DNA of 5,885 bases from Actinobacteria bacterium UBA2286 (GTDB lineage: Bacteria > Actinomycetota > Coriobacteriia > Anaerosomatales > Anaerosomataceae): contig DDWM01000036.1 of NCBI GenBank assembly GCA_002345925.1, positions 1-5,885 of the forward strand, written 5' to 3'. The notes below the pieces were generated by a model, which was not told the DNA's origin, did not search any database, and saw only the letters and a list, made by a program, of their open reading frames with translations. Within the stretch, counting starts at the first letter, position 1. Each line of letters begins with the position of its first letter. Positions 1-5,885 of this stretch are shown piece after piece. Position numbers and translations under genes: made by a program.

Positions 1-797
1 CGCTGGCGTACACATCGCAGATGGAAACCGCCAAGTGCTTCGAGATCGACGTGAAGACCCGCAAGGTGCTGCGCGAGTTCGATAGCGGCAGCGCGTGGAC
101 CAAGTGGGTGCAGCTCTCGCCGGACGAGAAGACGCTATACGCCAGCAACTGGTCGGGCGACGACGTCTCGATCATCGACCTGACCACCGGCAAGCTCGTG
201 AAGCGCGTCGGCGTATCCAACACCCCTCGCGGCATGTACGCCACAGCCGACGGCAAGACGCTATACGTGGCGGGCTTCGACTCCGGCTATCTCGACAAAA
301 TCGACCTCGCCACCGGCAAGATGACGACCATCTTCAAGAGCGGCGGCGCGCTTCGGCACATCGTTGCCGATGAGGGTACGGGGCGCCTGTTCATCTCGGA
401 CATGTCCAAGGACAAGGTCTGGGTTCACGACATGAAGACGGGGGCGACCACCAAGTTCGTCGACACCGATGAGAAGCCGAACACGATCGACCTCTCGCCG
501 GACAAGAAGATGCTCTTTGTCAGCTGCCGGGGCGAGAACAACGCGAAGTCGTACTACATACCCGGTCCCGAGTGGGGCACGATCCTTGTGTTCGACGCTG
601 GCAGCGGCAAGCCGCTCGACGCGGTCATCGGCGGCAACCAGTGCACCGCGCTCGACGTTAGCGACGACGGCAGCATCCTCATCTTCAGCGACTTCCTCGA
701 CAACCGCCTGCGCGTTTACGAGGTGCCGCCTTACGAGGAGTTCCTCAACGGTAACGGCGGCCGCTACCAGGCGCACTTCGCCGAGATCAAGAAGTAG
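1..797 (+). CDS. YVTN/YncE-family beta-propeller protein, 3' part (5' end outside the window)
   Basis: The reading frame is open from the left edge (first full codon at base 3) to the TAG at 795-797, giving about 264 visible residues. An ATG lies at base 21, but propeller-like sequence (LAYTSQMETAKCFEID) continues in frame upstream of it, so I treat that Met as internal. The protein is built of repeats with a 42-residue period: equivalent positions fall at visible residues 43 (KTLY), 85 (KTLY), 127 (GRLF) and 169 (KMLF). A fifth repeat at 223 (GSILIF) comes after a 12-residue insertion around AKSYYIPGPEW. Each repeat has the form 'SPDGK-hydrophobic strand - V-x-D-x-x-TGK', typical of YncE/40-residue YVTN propellers. 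Such proteins are usually exported or surface-associated and act as binding or scaffold domains; some are parts of larger enzymes. No catalytic motif is visible and the N-terminus with any signal peptide is missing, so no function is assigned. It converges on zwf-gnd with a 6-bp gap. Confidence 0.85.
   Translation, partial: LAYTSQMETAKCFEIDVKTRKVLREFDSGSAWTKWVQLSPDEKTLYASNWSGDDVSIIDLTTGKLVKRVGVSNTPRGMYATADGKTLYVAGFDSGYLDKIDLATGKMTTIFKSGGALRHIVADEGTGRLFISDMSKDKVWVHDMKTGATTKFVDTDEKPNTIDLSPDKKMLFVSCRGENNAKSYYIPGPEWGTILVFDAGSGKPLDAVIGGNQCTALDVSDDGSILIFSDFLDNRLRVYEVPPYEEFLNGNGGRYQAHFAEIKK
129..266 (+). repeat. Near-identical blade repeat in the propeller gene (12-bp identical core, 126-bp period)
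   Basis: The 12 bases AAGACGCTATAC occur at 129-140 and again at 255-266, exactly 126 bp (42 codons) apart, both encoding K-T-L-Y. Both copies use the CTA leucine codon, uncommon in this GC-rich sequence. The related strings CTGACCACCGGCAAG (near 178) and CTCGCCACCGGCAAG (near 305) repeat downstream with about the same period. This suggests that neighbouring blades arose by tandem duplication or are kept alike by gene conversion. Confidence 0.6.
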
Positions 798-803
798 GCG
801 CCC

Positions 804-3164
804 CTACAGCGCGTGTCCGCCAAACTGGTTCCTCAGCGCCGAGAGAACCTGGCCCGCGTACGACGGTGACTTCTCCGACTCCTTGCGCGCCTCAAGCGCA
901 TCGCGGATCACACGTACGTCCACGCCGAGCGCCTCGGCCGCGCGAACAGTCCACTCGCCCTCGCCGGTGTGCCCGACCGTGCCTGACACGCCCTCAAGGT
1001 CCTCGCCAAAGGCCGCGAACGCGTCCTCCAGCCATCCGATCAGCCGGGACTCGATCACGCTGCCGCGGTTGTAGACCTCGGCGGCCGCGTCCAGGTCGAT
1101 CCCCAGCTTTGAGCTGCGCATGAGCGCAAACCCCTCGGCAATGGCCTGCATCATGCCGTACTCGATGCCGTTATGGACCATCTTCACGAAATGCCCGGAG
1201 CCATGGCCGTCAAAGAACCGATAGCCGTCGCGCACGGAAAGGTCGCGCCACAGGTGCTCCAGGCGGTCGAAGTCGTCGCGGTCGCCGCCGACCATCAGGC
1301 ACGCCCCGTTGCGCGCTCCGCCCGGCCCGCCAGACGTCCCCGCGTCCATGAAGTGCAGCCCCGCCGAGAGAACCCGCGGCGCGCGCTCGATCGTCTGCAG
1401 GAAATGCGAGTTGCCGCCGTCGATGATGACGTCACCCGGCTCCAGAAGCTCCGCAAGCCCGCCTTCGCCGAATATGACCTCGTCCACGGGTGCGCCCGCA
1501 GGAACCATAAGCCACACGGTGCGCGGCGCCTTCAGTTCCGCCACCAGCTCGCGGAGGGTGTCGGCAGACTCGAGTCCCTCGGCTTCCATCTCTTTGGCCA
1601 CCGATGCCGTGCGGTTCCACCCCACCACACGCCATCGGTGGTCGATGAGGTTCCGGGCGATGTTCGCGCCCATCTTGCCAAGACCGATGATCCCGATCTC
1701 AAGCCGTGCGATATGCGTCTCGTCCACCTTCGCGCGAGCTCGCTCAACCACTTCCGAGCTATCGGGCTTGTATGTCTCAAGCGGCACTGCGGCACTCCCC
1801 CACACGCGCATGAACGGGTCGATGAACGCCCACATCGCGCGTACCTCGTCGGTCGCGACAAAGAGAGTCTGATCGCCTGCGATCGCATCAAGGAGCAGCT
1901 TCGCGTACTCCTCAACGTACTGGACCTTCTCCTCCTTCTCGTACAGGAAGAACGTGAACTCGCGCATCTCCAGTTCGCGTTCGAAGCCCGGCTTCTTCGC
2001 CCAGAACTCGATCTTGATGGACTCCTCGGGCTCCAGCTGGAATGTCACGCGGTTCTCGAACGGCCCCGGTCCCTCGACATCACACAGGCACTCCTCGGGC
2101 GCGCGGAACGTGACCGCGACCTGCTTGAGCGCCTCGCCCATCCGCTTGCCGGACTCCATCGTCACCGGTACGCCGCCCCACCTGCTGCCGTGTAGCGCAA
2201 ACCGCAGCCTGAAGTACGTCTCGGTCATGGAATCGGGCGAGACTCCGGCGATATCGCGGAAGCCGTCATATTGCGCTCGGAACGAGTGTGCGGTGATCTC
2301 GTCCGGCGATGGTGCCCGCAGCGCCTCCAGGAACCGCGCGCGCTTCTCCCGGATGCTTCCCGCCGAGAGATCCGCCGGCTGGTCCATCAGAACCAGCGCG
2401 AGGATCTGCAGCAGGTGGTTCTGGCCCACATCGCGCAAAGCGCCGACGCCGTCGTAGAAGGCGCCCCGCTTCTCGGCACCGATCGATTCCAGGAGCGTGA
2501 TGTCGATGTGGTCGATCGATCCCGCATCCCACGCCGGCTCAAAGAGCGAGTTACTGAAGCGGAACGACATGATGCCCTGCAGCATCTCCTTGGCAAGATA
2601 GTGGTCGATCCGATACACCTGCTCCTCGGCAAAGAGGCTGCCGAGCAGTTCATCAAGCTCGCGTGCCGACTCGGTGTCCTTCCCAAACGGCTTTTCAACC
2701 AGCACCCTCGTGAAGCCGGAACCATCGCGGCACGCCTCGGCAAGACCGCTTTCGGAGAGACGGTTGAAGATCACGCGGTAGTTCTCCGGCGGCACAGCGA
2801 GGTAGTAGAGCTTGCTCGCACATACATCCCAGTCGCGGTCGATCGCGGCCACACCCTCCGCAAGCTCGGCGTAAGCAAGAGCATCGTCGAACGTGCCACG
2901 CTGATAAGTGAACATGCCGAGGAACTCATCGCGCTCTGAGGCTTCTGGAGCCAGCCCTTCGTAGGCATCAAGAATCGAGTGCACGTGTCCGCGGATGTCC
3001 TCATCGCTCCAGTCCCGCCGAGAGAAACCGATCACGCGGAACCGCTCTGGGAGGCGACCTTTGGCTTTGAGGTATGCGAGCGACGGAACGATCTTTCGAG
3101 CCATCAGGTCCCCGGTCGCGCCAAACACGACGAGAACGGTGGGGGTGTTTGAGTGTTCGATCAT
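804..3164 (-). CDS. zwf-gnd: Fused glucose-6-phosphate dehydrogenase / 6-phosphogluconate dehydrogenase (Zwf-Gnd), 786 aa
   Basis: One uninterrupted frame encodes two oxidative pentose phosphate pathway enzymes. Residues 1 to about 470 are a full-length G6PD, which oxidises glucose 6-phosphate to 6-phosphogluconolactone. It has the nucleotide-binding GATGDL (15-20), EKP (157-159), the active-site RIDHYLAKE (185-193) and QNH with His250. The His188-His250 spacing of 62 equals that of the known H178/H240 pair in the Leuconostoc enzyme. Residues about 487-786 are a short-type (about 300 aa) 6PGDH, which decarboxylates 6-phosphogluconate to ribulose 5-phosphate. It has GLGKMG (494-499), DGGNSHF (582-588), SGG (611-613), KMVHNGIE (661-668, the expected catalytic Lys and Glu) and the C-terminal RNQFGGH (778-784). 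The linker is about 15-20 residues, with no stop codon between domains. The frame stays open 105 codons upstream, but the ATG at 3164 is chosen because G6PD homology starts right after it and a GGAGG lies 10 nt upstream. Likely cytoplasmic. A sequencing error that removed a stop is the main alternative to a true fusion. Confidence 0.93.
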   Translation of the reverse strand: MIEHSNTPTVLVVFGATGDLMARKIVPSLAYLKAKGRLPERFRVIGFSRRDWSDEDIRGHVHSILDAYEGLAPEASERDEFLGMFTYQRGTFDDALAYAELAEGVAAIDRDWDVCASKLYYLAVPPENYRVIFNRLSESGLAEACRDGSGFTRVLVEKPFGKDTESARELDELLGSLFAEEQVYRIDHYLAKEMLQGIMSFRFSNSLFEPAWDAGSIDHIDITLLESIGAEKRGAFYDGVGALRDVGQNHLLQILALVLMDQPADLSAGSIREKRARFLEALRAPSPDEITAHSFRAQYDGFRDIAGVSPDSMTETYFRLRFALHGSRWGGVPVTMESGKRMGEALKQVAVTFRAPEECLCDVEGPGPFENRVTFQLEPEESIKIEFWAKKPGFERELEMREFTFFLYEKEEKVQYVEEYAKLLLDAIAGDQTLFVATDEVRAMWAFIDPFMRVWGSAAVPLETYKPDSSEVVERARAKVDETHIARLEIGIIGLGKMGANIARNLIDHRWRVVGWNRTASVAKEMEAEGLESADTLRELVAELKAPRTVWLMVPAGAPVDEVIFGEGGLAELLEPGDVIIDGGNSHFLQTIERAPRVLSAGLHFMDAGTSGGPGGARNGACLMVGGDRDDFDRLEHLWRDLSVRDGYRFFDGHGSGHFVKMVHNGIEYGMMQAIAEGFALMRSSKLGIDLDAAAEVYNRGSVIESRLIGWLEDAFAAFGEDLEGVSGTVGHTGEGEWTVRAAEALGVDVRVIRDALEARKESEKSPSYAGQVLSALRNQFGGHAL

Positions 3165-3166
3165 GA

Positions 3167-3179
3167 GGAGGTGGCCTCC
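3167..3179 (-). promoter_or_regulatory. zwf-gnd Shine-Dalgarno inside a 5-bp hairpin
   Basis: Read on the minus strand the sequence is GGAGGCCACCTCC, followed by TC and the ATG at 3164. GGAGG is a good Shine-Dalgarno core, 10 nt from the start codon. It is perfectly complementary to the CCTCC 3 nt downstream, so the mRNA can form a five-pair stem with a CCA loop that hides the site. The pairing is seen directly; a role in translational control is inference. Confidence 0.55.
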
Positions 3180-3197
3180 GAATTCGCGATTGCCGAT

Positions 3198-3210
3198 ACA
3201 GTAAGACTGT
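3198..3210. promoter_or_regulatory. 13-bp palindrome ACAGTAAGACTGT, possible operator
   Basis: Two perfect 5-bp half-sites, ACAGT and ACTGT, are separated by AAG. The palindrome lies 34 bp upstream of the zwf-gnd start codon and about 110 bp upstream of the kinase start, a reasonable place for a dimeric regulator to bind. A palindrome this short can occur by chance and I do not recognise it as a known operator. Confidence 0.25.
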
Positions 3211-3248
3211 TCCCTTAAAGGCGTCGTCGCGCTCGTCGGATTGTCCGG

Positions 3249-3275
3249 TCGACAACTGGGCGAATGGCATACACT
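3249..3275 (+). promoter_or_regulatory. Weak sigma-70-like promoter candidate for the sensor kinase
   Basis: TCGACA at 3249-3254 matches 5 of 6 bases of the TTGACA consensus and TACACT at 3270-3275 matches 4 of 6 of TATAAT. The spacer is 15 bp, shorter than the usual 16-18. Transcription would begin near 3282, leaving a leader of about 37 nt before the preferred ATG at 3319. The position is sensible but the match is weak. Confidence 0.3.
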
Positions 3276-3318
3276 GGTCACTGGATGCTCGACCTTCTTG
3301 CAGGGCATCCAACGCCCC

Positions 3319-5427
3319 ATGACTTTCTGGAGGAACCTCATTCGCGGAAGCTCACAAACACGCCAGCGTGCAGTGGTTGCTTCTCTGCTCGCGGCTTTGC
3401 TCTGCCTTGGTCTTTTTGCAACGGCAGCGTCGGCGATGGACTCTTCAGCGGTCATCAATGTTGGGGTGTACCAGAGCAACCCTCTCTCCTACCAAGACGA
3501 ACACGGCGCGTGGACGGGCCTGTACCCGGACGTCATGAACGAGATCGCGCGCCACGAGGGATGGACGCTCAACTACGAAGAGGTCGAGTTCAGCAGCGGC
3601 TTGGAAATGGTCGCGGCCGGCGAGCTCGATATGCTGCTCGCGGTGGCCGACTCGCCGGAGCGACGCAAGACGCTGGCTTTCAACCAGGAGACCTTCTTTG
3701 CCAACTGGGGTGTGCTATCGGTTCCCGAAGACTCGAACATACAGTCATTCACCGACCTTGATGGCCGCACCGTCGCCGTCAACACCGGGGACATCTACTA
3801 CAGCGGCAGCGGAGGGCTAGAGGAGACACTTGCCTCGCTGAATATCAATGCCAAGTACGTCGAGTTCGATAGCTACGCCACCGCCCTTCAAGCTGTCGTC
3901 GATGGCAAGGCCGACGCAGGCATGACCAGCCGCTTGTTTGCCGAGATGAACGACGAGGATCTCGGACTGAGGGCGACCGTCCTAGCGCTGCGCCCAACTC
4001 GCCTCGCCATCGCCTTTCCGCCTGATGCGCCACTGACGCTCGAGCTCATCAAGGGTGTCGACGAGAGTCTTGCAGAGATGCGAGATGATCAAGGCTCGGA
4101 ATACCAAACTGCCTTGAACAAGCACGTCTTCGGCGTCTCTCCGCGGGCGATTCCGGCATGGGTCATTTGGGTGATCGACGCGCTTGCCGTCGGCGTTGCT
4201 CTCGTAGCGATATTCGTGTGGTACCTGAGAGCCGAGGTACGAAAGCGCACTGCGGACCTGTCTGCGGTAACCGAGCAGCTGGGCATAGTCGTTGACGCCA
4301 TTCCCGACGCCTACATCCGGGTCGACCGCGAACACAGAATAATCGAGGCGCGCGAACGTCCGACCGTACCGCTTGCATTCGACACCGTGGACGCAATCGG
4401 CAGACCTCTCGGCGAGGTCCTTCCAGAACATCTCCGGGCGCTGTTTGGCGTTCTCCTTGACGACACATACGCACGGGGCTCGGCAAGGGTCGAATACTCA
4501 CCGTTCCATGACGACCATCGCCGAGAGGCGCGTGCCACGCTCACTACGAACGACGAGACACTCCTGCTCATCAGAGACATCTCAGAGGCACACCGCATCG
4601 AACAGATCGAGGACGCGCATCGCGAGGAGCTTGAGCGCAAGGTTGCCGAGCGCACGGTCGAGCTCACCATGGCCAACCAGCGACTTGTGGGCCTCGTTGA
4701 CGAGCTGCGGACCGCCACACGAGCGCGCGACCACTTCGTGGCCAACGTGAGCCACGAGTTCCGGACTCCCCTAAACGCCATTCTCGGCTTCTCGAGCATC
4801 CTGTCACAGGGGCTGGCGGGTGAGCTGAACGAAGAGCAGGCGCGGCAGATAGATATGATCCTTGGCGCCAGCAAACGTCTGGCTGCGCTAGTTGAGGACA
4901 TCCTTGCGCTGGAGCGTATTGGCGCCGGGGTCACGCCGCTTGAAGTCACAGAGTTCGATATCTGTAGGCTGTCCCGCGACCTCACCGCCGAGATGGCCCC
5001 CCTGATCGAGCGAAAGCAGCTTGCCGTCACGGTGGAGTGCTCCGAGGAATCAACCTTGATCACCACCGACTCACGACTTCTCGCTCAGATTCTGGTGAAT
5101 CTACTCGGCAATGCGATCAAGTTCACCGACCATGGCGGCATCAATCTGTGCGTGACCGTTATGGGAGACTCGCACGTTATCGTTACGGTGAGCGATACCG
5201 GCATAGGAATCCCGCCGGCTCAGCTCGAGGCGATATTCGAGGAGTTCGCCCAGGTCACATCGGGCGACAGAGTGAAGCCCGAGGGCACGGGACTTGGGCT
5301 CGCGATCAGCCGCAGGTTAGCGGAGCTGCTCGGTGGGACCCTTACGGTCGCCAGCATCGAGGGCGAGGGCTCGACGTTCACGCTGGATCTGCCGCGCACC
5401 TACGTTGGATCTGCCGAGCAACGCTAG
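3319..5427 (+). CDS. Membrane sensor histidine kinase with periplasmic family-3 solute-binding domain and PAS-like domain, 702 aa
   Basis: Domain order: signal peptide at 1-39 (Arg-rich n-region, hydrophobic stretch about 19-36, likely cleavage after ATAASA); a periplasmic amino-acid-type solute-binding domain (SBP_bac_3) at about 45-272, with GVYQSNPLSY, AGELDMLLAVADSPERR and VDGKADAGM; a membrane helix at about 281-303; a PAS-like domain at about 318-421; a charged coiled coil at about 425-470; then the kinase core. The core has the phospho-acceptor His479 in SHEFRTPLN, the N box NLLGNAIKFT (594-603), the G1 box DTGIGIP (626-632) and the G2 box GTGLGLA (656-662), so all ATP-binding motifs look intact. 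It probably binds a small solute, perhaps an amino acid, outside the membrane and passes phosphate to an unknown response regulator; none is adjacent and there is no fused receiver domain. ATG 3319 is preferred over TTG 3241 because the signal peptide starts there, but no good Shine-Dalgarno precedes either. Its stop overlaps that of serS. Confidence 0.92.
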   Translation: MTFWRNLIRGSSQTRQRAVVASLLAALLCLGLFATAASAMDSSAVINVGVYQSNPLSYQDEHGAWTGLYPDVMNEIARHEGWTLNYEEVEFSSGLEMVAAGELDMLLAVADSPERRKTLAFNQETFFANWGVLSVPEDSNIQSFTDLDGRTVAVNTGDIYYSGSGGLEETLASLNINAKYVEFDSYATALQAVVDGKADAGMTSRLFAEMNDEDLGLRATVLALRPTRLAIAFPPDAPLTLELIKGVDESLAEMRDDQGSEYQTALNKHVFGVSPRAIPAWVIWVIDALAVGVALVAIFVWYLRAEVRKRTADLSAVTEQLGIVVDAIPDAYIRVDREHRIIEARERPTVPLAFDTVDAIGRPLGEVLPEHLRALFGVLLDDTYARGSARVEYSPFHDDHRREARATLTTNDETLLLIRDISEAHRIEQIEDAHREELERKVAERTVELTMANQRLVGLVDELRTATRARDHFVANVSHEFRTPLNAILGFSSILSQGLAGELNEEQARQIDMILGASKRLAALVEDILALERIGAGVTPLEVTEFDICRLSRDLTAEMAPLIERKQLAVTVECSEESTLITTDSRLLAQILVNLLGNAIKFTDHGGINLCVTVMGDSHVIVTVSDTGIGIPPAQLEAIFEEFAQVTSGDRVKPEGTGLGLAISRRLAELLGGTLTVASIEGEGSTFTLDLPRTYVGSAEQR

Positions 5428-5885
5428 ACCGGCTTGATGATCTCCTGGCCGCCCATGTACGGGCGCAGCACCTCGGGCACCACGATGCTGCCGTCGGCCT
5501 GCTGGTAGTTCTCAAGCACAGCCACCAGGCAGCGTCCCACGGCAAGGCCGGATCCGTTGAGCGTATGCACCAGTCGGCTACCCTTGAAGGCACCCTGATC
5601 GCGATACTTGATGCTCGCTCTGCGCGCCTGGAAGTCCCGGCAGTTGCTGCAGCTTGAGATCTCCTTGTAGTCGTTGTAGCTCGGCAGCCAGACCTCGAGG
5701 TCGTAGGTCTTGGCGGCGCCAAAGCCCATGTCACCGGCGCAGAGCACGATCACGCGGTACGGCAGGCCTAGCAGCTGCAAGATGTTCTCGGCATCGGCGG
5801 TCATCGCTTCGAGTTCGTCCATCGACGTCTCGGGCGTGGCGAACTTCACCATTTCGACCTTGTCGAACTGGTGGACGCGGATCAT
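5424..5885 (-). CDS. serS: Serine--tRNA ligase, C-terminal part (5' end outside the window)
   Basis: The 153 visible residues are the C-terminal third of a class IIa seryl-tRNA synthetase, which charges tRNA-Ser (and tRNA-Sec where present) in the cytoplasm; full-length bacterial proteins are about 420-430 aa. The fragment opens inside motif 2 (IRVHQFDKVEM), so its first Met is internal and not the start codon. It then shows TYDLEVWLPS (60-69), EISSCSNCRDFQARR (75-89) and motif 3 around LNGSGLAVGR (109-118) with the arginine that contacts ATP, followed by ENYQ and the usual tail PEVLRPYMGG (138-146). No disruption is visible. It converges on the kinase gene with the stop codons overlapping, leaving no room for an intergenic terminator. 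Confidence 0.96.
   Translation of the reverse strand: MIRVHQFDKVEMVKFATPETSMDELEAMTADAENILQLLGLPYRVIVLCAGDMGFGAAKTYDLEVWLPSYNDYKEISSCSNCRDFQARRASIKYRDQGAFKGSRLVHTLNGSGLAVGRCLVAVLENYQQADGSIVVPEVLRPYMGGQEIIKPV

Larger units (their letters stand above)
3165..3318. promoter_or_regulatory. Divergent intergenic region between zwf-gnd and the sensor kinase
   Basis: This stretch of about 154 bp is the only sizeable noncoding DNA in the window and must hold the start signals of both genes unless either is leaderless or transcribed from farther away. Open frames from both flanking genes run through it, but their translations (many Arg, Ser, Pro and Cys, no recognisable domain) do not look like protein. 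It contains a ribosome-site hairpin, a 13-bp palindrome and a weak + strand promoter candidate, listed separately. I found no convincing -35/-10 pair for zwf-gnd. Confidence 0.7.

Noticed and set aside
261..776. Minus-strand open frame of 171 codons inside the propeller gene
   Set aside because: Its Val/Ala/Arg-rich translation matches no domain and it mirrors the repeats of the propeller gene, which fully explains the region.
790..820. Terminator hairpin between the propeller and zwf-gnd genes
   Set aside because: Only a 4-bp GCGC repeat is present around 798-815, with no T-run; too weak to call.
1173..2195. Long open frame (340 codons) antisense to the zwf-gnd gene
   Set aside because: It lies wholly within the well-supported opposite-strand gene; its His/Arg/Leu-rich translation is typical of a shadow frame in GC-rich DNA.
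3241..3318. TTG at 3241 as the kinase start
   Set aside because: It would put 26 polar residues in front of a normal signal peptide and would overlap the candidate promoter. The ATG at 3319 gives a standard signal peptide.
3165..3479. N-terminal extension of Zwf-Gnd by 105 residues, from an ATG at 3479
   Set aside because: The extension has no recognisable domain, is rich in Arg, Ser, Pro and Cys, and overlaps the signal-peptide coding part of the kinase gene on the other strand. G6PD homology begins right after the ATG at 3164, which has its own ribosome site.
4311..5066. Minus-strand open frame of 251 codons inside the kinase gene
   Set aside because: A Ser/Arg-rich low-complexity shadow that lies opposite the PAS and HisKA coding region, with no domain and no start signal.

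Overview
The window is GC-rich, densely packed bacterial chromosome with four protein-coding genes and almost no spare DNA. No RNA gene, insertion sequence, CRISPR array or phage feature was seen. GC-rich third codon positions and the style of the SerS and Gnd sequences fit a high-GC bacterium. A Coriobacteriia-like member of the Actinomycetota is one guess, but the sequence alone does not settle the lineage.

Layout, left to right: (1) the 3' part of a YVTN/YncE-type beta-propeller gene on the + strand, open at the left edge; (2) converging with it after a 6-bp gap, a long minus-strand gene whose 786-residue product joins a complete glucose-6-phosphate dehydrogenase (Zwf) to a complete short-type 6-phosphogluconate dehydrogenase (Gnd); (3) a divergent intergenic region of about 150 bp with a hairpin over the zwf-gnd ribosome-binding site, a small palindrome and a weak promoter candidate; (4) a + strand hybrid sensor gene whose product has a signal peptide, a periplasmic family-3 solute-binding domain, one membrane helix, a PAS-like domain and a histidine kinase core; (5) the 3' part of serS on the minus strand, whose stop codon overlaps the kinase stop codon within one CTAG.

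The most notable item is the in-frame Zwf-Gnd fusion. It puts both NAD(P)H-producing oxidation steps of the oxidative pentose phosphate pathway on one chain, while the lactonase between them is not encoded in the window. The kinase is transcribed divergently from the fusion and has no response regulator beside it, so any regulatory link between the two is speculation. The propeller gene and serS look like unrelated neighbours.
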